A stretch of DNA of 64,000 nt from Alphaproteobacteria bacterium (GTDB taxonomy: Bacteria > Pseudomonadota > Alphaproteobacteria > UBA828), in NCBI GenBank assembly GCA_011523425.1, contig WTGU01000146.1, positions 124,001 to 188,000 of the forward strand, read 5' to 3'. Below the pieces are notes generated by a model. The model was given only the letters and a program-made list of their open reading frames with translations. It searched no databases and was not told the DNA's origin. Every line of letters starts with the position of its first letter. The stretch's first letter is position 1. Positions 18,287 to 26,372 of this stretch are shown one piece after another. The position numbers and the translations under genes were made by a program.

Positions 18287-19453
18287 CTAGGTGTCCGCCG
18301 GCGCGTCGGCGGGCACGCCGGCGGTCCAGACGGTCCGCACGCGCGGGTCGTCGTCGAGCCAGACGAGATCGGCCCGGAGCCCCGGCGCAAGCCGTCCGCG
18401 CTCGGCGCCGACGCCGAGGAAATCCGCGGGCCAGGCGGCGGCCATGGAGAGCGCGTCCTCCAGCGGGATTCCGGCATGGACGACACAGTTTCGCACCGCC
18501 GCTCCCAGGTCGAGGAGGGAGCCGGCGAGCCGGCCATCCGCCGTGCGCAGGCAGCCGTCCACCACACGCACGAGCTCGTCGCCCAACCGGAATTCATCGA
18601 GGGCGGACGTGCCTACGGGTAACATCGCGTCGCTCACCAGGAAGAGTCTGCCCCTGGGCTTCGCGCGCCAGGCGAGGCGCAGCATGTCCCAGTGCACGTG
18701 GACGCCGTCGGCGACGATGCCGCAGGCGAGCGAATCCGTGCCGAGCGCCGCGCCTGCCGTGCCCGGCTCGCGATGGCCGAGCGGGCCCATGGCGTTGAAG
18801 AGGTGCGTGACGCCGCCGAGCCCCTGCGCGACCGCCCTGCTCATGGTCTCGGCGTCCGCCGCGCTGTGGCCGGCGGCGACGATGACGCCGCGCCCGGCAA
18901 GCGCCGCAATATCCGCCGGCGCGACGCACTCCGGCGCGAGCGTCACCAGGGTGCGGCCCGTGCCGAGCGAGGCGAGCAGGTCGATGTCGCCCTCGGCGGG
19001 CGGCCGCAGCGCCGCCGCAGCGTGAGCGCCGCGCCTGGCCGGGTTGAGGTGGGGCCCCTCGAAGTGGATGCCGAGCACCCCCGGCACCGCCTGCTCCAGC
19101 GCCGCGCGCACCGCCGCCACCGCCTGCGCCATCTCGGCGCGCGCGCCGGAGATGAAGGTCGGCAGGAACGACGTGGTGCCCCGCGCCCGGTGGGCGGCGC
19201 CGATCGCGGCGATCGTGTCGACGCTCGGCGCGTCGTTGAACATCACGCCGCCGCCGCCGTTGACCTGCAAGTCGATGAAGCCAGCGGCGAGCGTGCCGCC
19301 CGCGAGGCGGGTAATGCGGGCGGCAGGCGGGATCGCGTCCTCGGCCACGATGTCGCGGACGGTACCGCCCTCCAGCAGCAGGGCCCGGCCCGCGAGAAAC
19401 CCGTCGGGCCCGTGCAGCCGGGCGCCGGTCAGGGCCTCCACAGGGGGCCTCAC
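18287..19453 (-). CDS. nagA: N-acetylglucosamine-6-phosphate deacetylase
   Basis: About 388 residues of the amidohydrolase fold. Metal and catalytic residues are visible in GIHFEGPHLN (Glu), VAAGHSAAD (His), VTHLFNAMGPL (His) and LVSDAML (Asp). The FIDLQVNGGGG stretch near residue 50 is typical of NagA. It produces glucosamine-6-phosphate and acetate. The start is uncertain: GTG at 19453 is used, and GTG at 19441 is equally possible. An ATG at 19537 overlaps the start codon of the divergent oxidoreductase gene and is unlikely. nagB is not in the window. The short divergent gap to the Gfo/Idh gene suggests shared control. Confidence 0.88.
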   Translation of the reverse strand: MRPPVEALTGARLHGPDGFLAGRALLLEGGTVRDIVAEDAIPPAARITRLAGGTLAAGFIDLQVNGGGGVMFNDAPSVDTIAAIGAAHRARGTTSFLPTFISGARAEMAQAVAAVRAALEQAVPGVLGIHFEGPHLNPARRGAHAAAALRPPAEGDIDLLASLGTGRTLVTLAPECVAPADIAALAGRGVIVAAGHSAADAETMSRAVAQGLGGVTHLFNAMGPLGHREPGTAGAALGTDSLACGIVADGVHVHWDMLRLAWRAKPRGRLFLVSDAMLPVGTSALDEFRLGDELVRVVDGCLRTADGRLAGSLLDLGAAVRNCVVHAGIPLEDALSMAAAWPADFLGVGAERGRLAPGLRADLVWLDDDPRVRTVWTAGVPADAPADT

Positions 19454-19535
19454 GGGCCTCCGCCGGGAATCGGGTTCGCCGGCGGCAGGCGGAATGCTAG
19501 TGTCGGTGCAAAGGTCACGGAACCGGGTGTAAGCC

Positions 19536-20528
19536 ATGCTGCGCGCCGCCTCAATCGGAATGGGCTGGTGGTCCGACGAGCTCGCGGACGCCGCACAGGG
19601 CAAGTCGGATGCGATCCGTATCGTGACCTGCTTCACCCGTTCGGAGGCGAAGCGCGCGGCCTTTGCCGAGAAGTACGGCACGGCCCAGCACGAGTCCTAC
19701 GAGGCGGTGCTCGCCGACGAGACGATCGACGCGGTCATCCTCACCACGCCGCACTCGACCCATGCCGAGCAGGTGATCGCGGCGGCTGCGGCCGGCAAGC
19801 ACGTCTTCTGCGAGAAGCCCTTCACGCTCACCCGTGCGAGCGCGCAGGCCGCGGTGGATGCGTGCGCGGCGGCCGGCGTGGTGCTCGCAATCGGGCAGAA
19901 CCGGCGCTGGCACAGCGCCACCCGCGCTCTCAAGGCGATGCTCGAAGCGGGCGACTTCGGCACGGTCCTCCACGCCGAGGCGAACTTCTCGGTCCCGAGC
20001 GCGCTCGGCTACCCGCCCGATCTCTGGCGCTCCAACCGTGTCGAGAGCCCGGCCGGCTCGGTCACCGGGCTCGGCATCCACATGATCGACGCCCTCGTCT
20101 ATCTGCTCGGGCCCATCGCGCGGGTCGCGGCGCAGGCCTACCGGCGCGCGGTCCCGGTCGATATCGACGACACGACATCGGTGCTGTTCACCTTCGAATC
20201 GGGCGTCTCCGGCTATCTCGGCACCATGTTCGCGTGCCCGCACACGTCCTACATCAACGTCTACGGCACCGGCGGCAATGCACACGCCCAGATCGACAAC
20301 AGCCGGCTCACCGTCCACCCGGCGGACGGGCCCGCGCGCGACGAGCCGATCGAGGCGCTGGACACACTCAGGCTGGAGCTCGACGAGTTCGCCGCCGCCT
20401 GCGCCGGCGAGGCGGCGTACACGGTGACGACCGCTGAAGCCGTGCACGGCATCGCCGTCATGGAGGCGCTGGTCGCGGCCGCGGCCACCGGGCAGTGGGT
20501 GGCGGTCGCCGGCGAGGGCGAGCCATGA
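19536..20528 (+). CDS. Gfo/Idh/MocA-family oxidoreductase
   Basis: 330 residues. An N-terminal Rossmann fold (RAASIGMGWWSDELADAA, with a modified glycine loop) is followed by the EKPFTLT motif of the family near residue 95. The C-terminal domain has GIHMIDALVYLLG, where His and Asp are the usual catalytic positions. Members oxidise or epimerise sugars, inositols and related compounds with NAD(P); the substrate is not readable. Its stop overlaps the start of the hydroxyproline-epimerase gene (ATGA), a sign of translational coupling. It is divergent from nagA. Confidence 0.87.
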   Translation: MLRAASIGMGWWSDELADAAQGKSDAIRIVTCFTRSEAKRAAFAEKYGTAQHESYEAVLADETIDAVILTTPHSTHAEQVIAAAAAGKHVFCEKPFTLTRASAQAAVDACAAAGVVLAIGQNRRWHSATRALKAMLEAGDFGTVLHAEANFSVPSALGYPPDLWRSNRVESPAGSVTGLGIHMIDALVYLLGPIARVAAQAYRRAVPVDIDDTTSVLFTFESGVSGYLGTMFACPHTSYINVYGTGGNAHAQIDNSRLTVHPADGPARDEPIEALDTLRLELDEFAAACAGEAAYTVTTAEAVHGIAVMEALVAAAATGQWVAVAGEGEP

Positions 20529-21529
20529 GCGCACGCCACAGCTTCTTCTGCATCGACGGCCACACCTGCGGCAATCCGGTGCGGGTGGTGGCGGGCGGCG
20601 GGCCTGCGCTCGCCGGCGCCAGCATGAGCGAGCGGCGCCAGCACTTCCTCCGCGACTACGACTGGATCAGGCAGGCGCTCATGTTCGAGCCGCGCGGCCA
20701 CGATCTGATGTCGGGCACGGTGCTCTATCCGCCCATCTCGGCGGACGCCGACCTCGCGCTCCTCTTCATCGAGACCACAGGCTGCCTGCCGATGTGCGGC
20801 CACGGCACCATCGGCACCGTGACCATCGCGCTCGAGCACGGCCTCGTCACCCCGCGGAGCGAGGGTATCGTGGTCCTCGACACGCCGGCGGGCCGGGTCG
20901 ATGCGCGCTACCGGCGGGATGGCGCACGCGTGGACGCCGTGCGCATCACCAACGTGCCGAGCTTCCTGGCCGAGACCGGCGTCACGGTCGAGTGCCCGAG
21001 CCTCGGCCCGCTCACGGTGGACATCGCCTATGGCGGCAACTTCTACGCCATCGTCGATCCGCAGCCGGGCTACGCCGGGATGGAGACGTTCTCGGCGGCC
21101 GAGCTGCTGGCTATGAGCCCCGGCCTGCGCGAGGCCTGCAACCGGGTGGTGGACTGCGTTCATCCTGACGACCCCTCGATCACCGGCGTCAGCCACGTGA
21201 TGTGGACCGGCGCGCCGCGGGACGCGAGCGCGCACGGGCGAAACGCCGTCTTCTACGGCTCCGGCGCGCTCGACCGCTCCCCCTGCGGCACCGGCAGCTC
21301 GGCACGCATGGCGCAGTGGGCGGCCAAGGGCAGGCTGGCTGCCGGCGACGAGTTCGTGCACGAGAGCATCATCGGCAGCCTGTTCCGCTGCCGCGTCGAG
21401 AGCGCCGCCCGTGTGGGCAACCACGACGCCATCGTGCCGAGCATCGAGGGCTGGGCGCGGATCACCGGGCTCAACACCATCTTCGTCGACGCCGAGGATC
21501 CCTTCGCCCACGGCTTCCAGGTCACCTGA
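20525..21529 (+). CDS. 4-hydroxyproline 2-epimerase / proline racemase family
   Basis: 334 residues. The two catalytic cysteines of the family are both present, in PMCGHGTIG (about residue 90) and SPCGTGSSARM (about residue 256). A Cys/Cys pair marks racemase or epimerase activity rather than the dehydratase subgroup with Thr. The opening FCIDGHTCGNPVRVVAGG is also typical. The expected reaction is trans-4-hydroxy-L-proline to cis-4-hydroxy-D-proline. Other genes of that pathway (D-hydroxyproline oxidase, deaminase) are not adjacent. The start overlaps the preceding stop by four bases. Confidence 0.87.
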   Translation: MSARHSFFCIDGHTCGNPVRVVAGGGPALAGASMSERRQHFLRDYDWIRQALMFEPRGHDLMSGTVLYPPISADADLALLFIETTGCLPMCGHGTIGTVTIALEHGLVTPRSEGIVVLDTPAGRVDARYRRDGARVDAVRITNVPSFLAETGVTVECPSLGPLTVDIAYGGNFYAIVDPQPGYAGMETFSAAELLAMSPGLREACNRVVDCVHPDDPSITGVSHVMWTGAPRDASAHGRNAVFYGSGALDRSPCGTGSSARMAQWAAKGRLAAGDEFVHESIIGSLFRCRVESAARVGNHDAIVPSIEGWARITGLNTIFVDAEDPFAHGFQVT

Positions 21530-21674
21530 CGGAGCCGCGGTTCCCGACCCGAACCGGCTGTCGTCGCTCACCTTTTCGTGATTACGCAGGTCGGGTCATC
21601 CTGCTATCGTAATCGCTTCAACGCCGATGAGCGGTTCCGCCGGAGCGCGCGGGCGCTGGGGGAGGTGAGGAGCA

Positions 21675-22475
21675 ATGAGGAGGTCCGCCATGCCGGCTCG
21701 TGACGGCACCGCCGCCGAGGCAGTGCCACCCTTCAGCCCCGGCATCAGGTGGACCGGGCGTATCGCCGCCTCGGCCTGTGCCGTCCTCATCGCCGCCACG
21801 TTCGTCCTCGGGGTCGCCCATGGCGAGACGGCGCCCGACATGTCGCTCAGCCCGCAGGCCGACGATCCGGCTCTCACGTCCGCTCACGATTCCGTGACCT
21901 ACGGCGTGACCTTCACCGGCACCTGGACCACCGACGTCACCCCGGCAGGCATGCCCGACGGTGCGCACTTCTCGCCGCTGATCGGCGGCGTCCACAACGC
22001 TGCCGTCACTTTCCTCGAGGCCGGCGGCACGGCCACGCCTGGCGTCGAATCCATGGCGGAGCGCGGGCGCACGGCCACCCTGGCGAAGGAGATCGAGGCG
22101 GCCGGGGCGAACACGCTCGGCGTGCTGCGCAAGGAGGACGGCAGCGGCGCGACGGGCTCGTCGACGTTCGATGCCGTCACCGTCACCGCCGACCATCCGC
22201 GCATCACCCTGCTCTCGATGATCGCGCCCAGCCCCGACTGGTTCGTGGGCGTCTCCGGTCTCTCCCTCCTGGACGCGTCGGGCGCGTGGGTGGAGACGCT
22301 CACGCTGGAGCTCTTTCCCTGGGACGCCGGCACCGAGGAGGGAGACGAGCTCTCGTTCGACAACGCCGCCACCTCGCCGCAAGGCACCATCACGAGCCTG
22401 CGCGGCGCGGCCCCGTTCTCGGATGCGCCTATTGCGACGCTGACCTTCACCCGGTCCGCCGGGTCCGGCGGCTAG
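21675..22475 (+). CDS. Exported spondin-domain protein
   Basis: 266 residues. After a short charged leader comes a hydrophobic signal segment (TGRIAASACAVLIAATFVLGVAHGE). The mature protein matches the spondin N domain. YGVTFTGTWTTDVTP, HFSPLIGGVHN, a TPGVESMAERG block and ITLLSMIAPSPDWFVGVSGL are in the family order. In animals this domain belongs to extracellular F-spondin; bacterial copies are exported proteins of unknown role. There are two good starts: ATG 21675 with GGAGGT 8 bases upstream, and ATG 21690 with AGGAGGT 5 bases upstream. A small exported protein gene follows 63 bp downstream. Confidence 0.87.
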   Translation: MRRSAMPARDGTAAEAVPPFSPGIRWTGRIAASACAVLIAATFVLGVAHGETAPDMSLSPQADDPALTSAHDSVTYGVTFTGTWTTDVTPAGMPDGAHFSPLIGGVHNAAVTFLEAGGTATPGVESMAERGRTATLAKEIEAAGANTLGVLRKEDGSGATGSSTFDAVTVTADHPRITLLSMIAPSPDWFVGVSGLSLLDASGAWVETLTLELFPWDAGTEEGDELSFDNAATSPQGTITSLRGAAPFSDAPIATLTFTRSAGSGG

Positions 22476-22538
22476 CGGCGCCCGCGCCGAAGGCACCGCG
22501 ATGGCGACCCCCGACACCCGCCGCGGCCGAGGGGCGCC

Positions 22539-22955
22539 GTGAGCAGCCTCCTGCCGCGGCTTACCGTCCTGCTGCTTGCGATCATGCTGGCAGGCGCTGT
22601 TCTCGGGCCGGGCCAGCGCGCGGCCGCCGACGACTACGACGAGGCCACGCTCGAGGCGTTCGTGACCGTCACGATCGAGGTGAGCCGGCGGATCGAGGCG
22701 TGGCGTCCGCGCATCGAACGCGAGACCGACGAGGACAGGCGCGAGGCTCTCGTCGAGGAAGCCGATGCCGATATCGGCCGCGCCATCGAGGAGGCGGCAG
22801 GGATCGGCGAGGACGAGTATTACGCGATCTTCAGAGCCGCGCGCGAAGACGAGGCGCTGCGCGCGCGTATCGAACGGCTGCTTTCGGCGCGCAGGCAACG
22901 CCGCCGTGCTCGGCGGGCCTGCGCGACCGCTCACCGAGGGATGGCAGGACGATGA
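22539..22955 (+). CDS. Small exported helical protein, DUF4168-like
   Basis: 138 residues from a GTG start. A signal peptide spans residues 1 to about 30 (LTVLLLAIMLAGAVLG, ending near QRAAAD). The mature part is helical and highly charged, with YDEATLEAFVTVTIEV followed by RRIEAWRPRIE. That resembles DUF4168 (a variable helical periplasmic family) but I only call it similar. The tail is arginine-rich. The stop overlaps the start of the enolase-superfamily gene (ATGA), so both are translated from one message. No function is known. Confidence 0.65.
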   Translation: MSSLLPRLTVLLLAIMLAGAVLGPGQRAAADDYDEATLEAFVTVTIEVSRRIEAWRPRIERETDEDRREALVEEADADIGRAIEEAAGIGEDEYYAIFRAAREDEALRARIERLLSARRQRRRARRACATAHRGMAGR

Positions 22956-24118
22956 AGATCAGGAGCGTCACCGCGCGCTGGGCGCACGTGCCGATCCCGG
23001 CGGCGCAGCAGCACAGGAGCGACCTCGGCGTCGCCAACTACTTCGACGCCACCATCGTTCGGGTGGAGACCGAATGCGGGCTGGTGGGCTGGGGGGAGGC
23101 CAAGGCCTCGGTCGGCAGCATGGGCAACAATGCCGCGCTGACAGCCCTCATCAACCGCGATCTCGGCCCGGCGCTGATCGGCGAGGATCCGCGCGACCCC
23201 CGGCGGCTGTGGGAGATCGGCTACAGCGGCAACCGCGCCCACTTCGCGCTCGAGCGCGGCCGCGGCTTCCCGGTGCTGGACCGCCGCGGCATCAGGATCA
23301 GCGCCATCGGCGCCATCGACATGGCCTGCTGGGACATCCTGGGGCGCTCGCTCGACGTCCCGGTGTGGCGGCTGCTCGGTGGCAAGTGCCGGGACGCCAT
23401 GCCGGCCTACGCCTCCGGCGGCTGGGCGCCGGCCGAGGCCATCGGCGTGGAGCTCGAGGGCTATGTCGCGCGCGGCGGCTTTCGCGCCGTGAAGATGCGC
23501 GTCGGCGCCGGCGACGGCGACCTGCTCACCTCCGTGCGCCGGGTGCGGGCGGCCCGCGCCCATCTCGGCTGCGATACCGCCATCATGGTCGATGCCCACG
23601 GCACCTATTCGGTGAAGGAGGCGCTCCGCTTCGTGCGGCTGGTGGAGGAATGCGGCCTCGCCTGGTTCGAGGAGCCGGTGAACGCCGACGACAAGGCCGG
23701 CATGGGCACGGTCCGGGCGGCGTGCGACATCCCCGTCGCCGCAGGCGAGAGCGAGTTCACCCGCTTCGACTTCCGCGACCTGCTGGCCCATCAGGCGGTG
23801 GACTACTTCCAGCCCGATCTCGCCATCGCCGGCGGCATCACCGAGGCCATGCGGATCGCGACGCTGGCCGAGTGCCACGGGGTCTTCCTCGCGCCCCACC
23901 TCTGGGGCGGTGCGCTCAACTTCGCGGCCGGGCTCCAGGTCATGGCCGTCTCGCCGGCGGCGGTGATCGCCGAGTACTCCCTCGGCGCCAACCCGCTGCT
24001 GCACGATCTCGTCGAGGAGTCCTTCGAGGTGAAGGACGGCATGATCGCCATTCCCGACCGCCCCGGCCTCGGCGTCACCATCGACGAGGCGTTTCTCGAG
24101 GCGCACACGGCGGAGTAG
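22952..24118 (+). CDS. Enolase-superfamily (mandelate racemase/muconate lactonizing) enzyme
   Basis: 388 residues. The C-terminal barrel shows the base motif AVKMRVG (Lys-x-Arg), metal ligands Asp in IMVDAHG, Glu in WFEEPV and Glu in AAGESEF, and a His in FLAPHLWGG. This His plus Lys arrangement is typical of the mandelate-racemase subgroup, which acts on sugar acids and related carboxylates. KxR in place of KxK separates it from muconate lactonizing enzymes. The substrate is unknown. It overlaps the small exported-protein gene by four bases, an unexpected pairing. Repeat B2 begins right after the stop. Confidence 0.86.
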   Translation: MKIRSVTARWAHVPIPAAQQHRSDLGVANYFDATIVRVETECGLVGWGEAKASVGSMGNNAALTALINRDLGPALIGEDPRDPRRLWEIGYSGNRAHFALERGRGFPVLDRRGIRISAIGAIDMACWDILGRSLDVPVWRLLGGKCRDAMPAYASGGWAPAEAIGVELEGYVARGGFRAVKMRVGAGDGDLLTSVRRVRAARAHLGCDTAIMVDAHGTYSVKEALRFVRLVEECGLAWFEEPVNADDKAGMGTVRAACDIPVAAGESEFTRFDFRDLLAHQAVDYFQPDLAIAGGITEAMRIATLAECHGVFLAPHLWGGALNFAAGLQVMAVSPAAVIAEYSLGANPLLHDLVEESFEVKDGMIAIPDRPGLGVTIDEAFLEAHTAE

Positions 24119-24119
24119 G

Positions 24120-24290
24120 GCGTTTCCGTTTCGCACGGAAACGCTCAAGCCTTTTTGTCGCTCACGGCAGTCGGCTCGCAGCCGACGCCGTCGCGCGTCC
24201 ACGCGCGCGGAGCGCACGATGCGGGCGCGCCGCATAAGCGGCGGGCCGCGGTCGCGGCCTGTCGTGTATCCGTCAGAGACGGATGCGCTC
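24120..24290. repeat. Dispersed repeat, family B, copy 2 (inverted orientation)
   Basis: Same element as at 17208-17372 but on the other strand. Terminal hairpins are visible: CGTTTCCG with CGGAAACG at the left end, and ATCCGTC with GACGGAT at the right end. The GCCGCATAAGCGGC core is shared. It lies between the enolase-superfamily gene and the carboxymuconolactone-decarboxylase-like gene, in the same direction as neither, and has no coding potential. Confidence 0.78.
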
Positions 24291-24407
24291 TATCTGGTCG
24301 GTCCGCGCACCCCAGCCGCCGTTCTGGGATTTGCCGGCCGGGCCGCTATGATGCGCGGCCGGCCGCGCCGGGCGCGGCCCCCACCGTCAGCTAGGAGAGT
24401 AGCCGCC

Positions 24408-24797
24408 ATGCCCAACGAGATGTACGAGAAGGGCCTCCAGATCCGGCGCGAGGTGCTCGGCGCCGAGTATGTCGACCGCGCCATCGGCAGCGCCGACGAC
24501 TTCAACCGGGAGTTCCAGGAGATCCTCACCGAGTACTGCTGGGGCGCGGTATGGGGCCGGCCAGGGCTGAGCCGCAAGCAGCGCAGCCTCAACAACATCT
24601 GCATGCTGTCGGCGCTGGGCCGCAACCACGAGCTGGAGCTGCATCTCAAGGGCGCGCTCACCAACGGCGTGACCGTGGACGAGATCAAGGAGACGCTGAT
24701 CCAGGTCGCCGTCTATTGCGGCGCACCGGCGGCGGTCGAGGGGTTCCGCATCGCCCGCCGCGTCGTCGACGAGCACCGCCAAGCGAAGGCCGGCTGA
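24408..24797 (+). CDS. Carboxymuconolactone decarboxylase family protein
   Basis: 129 residues, the usual size. The family block is RKQRSLNNICMLSALGRNHEL followed by LHLKGALTNGVTVDEIKE and IQVAVYCGAPAAVEGFR. The CxxxxxxxH redox pair of the AhpD branch is absent, and the pattern is closer to 4-carboxymuconolactone decarboxylase (PcaC). AGGAGA lies before the ATG. The stop overlaps the next start (TGATG), so it is coupled to a beta-hydroxyacid dehydrogenase, which is not a usual partner in protocatechuate breakdown. The other protocatechuate genes are absent here, so the exact reaction is unproven. Confidence 0.85.
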   Translation: MPNEMYEKGLQIRREVLGAEYVDRAIGSADDFNREFQEILTEYCWGAVWGRPGLSRKQRSLNNICMLSALGRNHELELHLKGALTNGVTVDEIKETLIQVAVYCGAPAAVEGFRIARRVVDEHRQAKAG

Positions 24798-25657
24798 TGC
24801 CCGCCCTCGGCTTCATCGGCCTCGGCAACATGGGCGGCCCCATGGTGCACAACCTGGCCGCCGCCGGCCACGAGGTGGTGTGCTTCGATGCTGCCGGCAC
24901 GGCGGCGCTGGCCCCGCCCGGGGCGCCCTGCGCCGGGTCCGCGCGGGAGGTCGCTGCGCGGGCCCGCATCGTCTTCCTCTGCCTCCCCGACGGGCCGGTC
25001 GTGCTGCAGGTGGCGCGCGAGCTGGCGGCGTGCTCGGAGAGGGCCGTCGAGATCGTGGTGGACAGCACCACGGCCGGCATCGCCGATGCGCGCGCGGCCC
25101 ACGACCTGCTGGCCGGCGCCGGCATCCGCTACGCCGATGCGCCGGTGAGCGGCGGCACGAAGGGCGCGCAGGCCGGCACGCTCGCCATGATGGTGGCGGC
25201 ACCCGACGATCTCTTCGCCGAGGTCGAGCCCTTCGTGCGTCCGATGGCGGCGAACGCCCGCCATGTCGGCACCGAGCCCGGCCACGGCATGGCGATGAAG
25301 CTCCTGAACAACTTCCTCTCCGCCACGGCGATGGCGGCGACCAGCGAGGCGGTGGCCTTCGGCGTCTCGCAGGGCCTCGACATGACGACGATCCTGGAGA
25401 CGGTCAATCTGTCTACCGGCCGCAACACCGCGACCGAGGACAAGTTCCCCAACCGCATCGCGACCGGCAGCTTCGATTCCGGCTTCGCCACCAGGCTCAT
25501 GGCCAAGGACATCCGCCTCTACGAGGAGAGCGTGGCCGACGCGGGCGCGCCCGGCACCCTCGCCGGCATGCTGCGCACCATCTGGGACGGGATGGAGGCC
25601 GCGCGTCCCGATTCGGACTTCACCGAGATCTACGAGCACGTGCGCGACGGCGGTTAG
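24797..25657 (+). CDS. NAD(P)-dependent beta-hydroxyacid dehydrogenase
   Basis: 286 residues of the 3-hydroxyisobutyrate dehydrogenase family. The dinucleotide loop is GFIGLGNMGGPM, the substrate motif is DAPVSGGTKGAQAGTL, and the catalytic Lys lies in GMAMKLLNNFLSA. The last part (FATRLMAKDIRLYEE) is the conserved C-terminal helix. Tartronate-semialdehyde reductase, 3-hydroxyisobutyrate and related enzymes share these features. Since hydroxypyruvate isomerase is 1.4 kb downstream, tartronate semialdehyde is one candidate substrate; that is inference. Translationally coupled to the preceding gene. Confidence 0.86.
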   Translation: MPALGFIGLGNMGGPMVHNLAAAGHEVVCFDAAGTAALAPPGAPCAGSAREVAARARIVFLCLPDGPVVLQVARELAACSERAVEIVVDSTTAGIADARAAHDLLAGAGIRYADAPVSGGTKGAQAGTLAMMVAAPDDLFAEVEPFVRPMAANARHVGTEPGHGMAMKLLNNFLSATAMAATSEAVAFGVSQGLDMTTILETVNLSTGRNTATEDKFPNRIATGSFDSGFATRLMAKDIRLYEESVADAGAPGTLAGMLRTIWDGMEAARPDSDFTEIYEHVRDGG

Positions 25658-25726
25658 TGTCCTGTTTCCGAAGTTCGCACGATGTCGGGTTGGCGGCGCA
25701 GCCTTCCCGACCCGGAAAAACTTCTC

Positions 25727-25816
25727 GTCATGCCCGGACTCGTTCCGGGCATCCACGTTCTTTGTTGCTGCCGAACGGACAAACCCGTGGATGGCCGGGA
25801 CAAGCCCGGCCATGAC
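25727..25816. repeat. Dispersed palindromic repeat, family A, copy 3
   Basis: The left end, GTCATGCCCGGACTCGTTCC, and right end, GGGACAAGCCCGGCCATGAC, are complementary with few mismatches. The middle shares ATCCACGTTCTTTGTTGC with copy 1, so copies 1 and 3 are closer to each other than to copy 2. It lies in a spacer between the dehydrogenase and a small unknown gene. Confidence 0.8.
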
Positions 25817-25907
25817 GTGCAGGGGGCACCTTGTCGATGCGGCCAAACTTCCCGATCGGGACACTCGGGCATTTCCGTGTAAAGCGGAACGCGCTAGCCT
25901 CGGGCCC

Positions 25908-26201
25908 ATGGATGACGGGGCGCCCACCCACTACGTGGTCGTCGAGGGACTGGCCGGCGAGGACTCCACCTGGCGCGTCGTCCGGGCCGAGCAGCACGCC
26001 AGGGGCCGCCGGCTCTATGCCTTCGTCGGAACCTGCCAGACGCGCCGTGCGGCGCTCTCGCTTGCGCGTGCCCTCAACGAGAAGCGCGCAGTCGACGAGG
26101 TGACGCTCCGCGCATTAGTGCTGAAAGGGGAGGCCCTGCCTCCCGGCCGCGCCGACATCCGGCCCGCGCCCGACCCATACCGGCTCAGACCCTCCTGCTG
26201 A
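25908..26201 (+). CDS. Small protein of unknown function
   Basis: 97 residues from the ATG at 25908. The sequence THYVVVEGLAGEDSTWRVVR, YAFVGTCQTRRAAL and a basic tail suggest a compact alpha/beta protein. I do not recognise a family, and there is no signal peptide or membrane segment. The ribosome-binding site is weak. It sits between repeats A3 and B3, and could be an orphan gene or a chance frame; codon bias resembles real genes of the window. Confidence 0.5.
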   Translation: MDDGAPTHYVVVEGLAGEDSTWRVVRAEQHARGRRLYAFVGTCQTRRAALSLARALNEKRAVDEVTLRALVLKGEALPPGRADIRPAPDPYRLRPSC

Positions 26202-26227
26202 CGCCTCGAGAGCGGAGAGTATTCCCA

Positions 26228-26372
26228 GCTAGAGCGAGGCCGTCCGCGACGGGCTCGCGACAGGCCGCGACTGCGGCCCGCCGCTTATGCGGCGCGCCTG
26301 CATCGTGCGCTCCGCGCGCGTCCCGCGCGACGGCGCCGGCTGCAGGCCGGCTGCCGTGAGCGAAAAAGGCTC
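26228..26372. repeat. Dispersed repeat, family B, copy 3
   Basis: Same orientation as copy 1. It shares GCCGCTTATGCGGC, GCGCGTCCCGCGC and GCCGGCTGCAGGCCGGC, and ends in GTGAGCGAAAAAGGC. The right end touches the stop codon of the minus-strand isochorismatase gene (26371), just as copy 1 touches nagK. Two of three copies thus end inside a gene terminus. Confidence 0.78.

Noticed and set aside
19454-19537. Longer nagA start at ATG 19537
   Set aside because: It would overlap the start codon of the divergent oxidoreductase and add 28 residues not normal for NagA.
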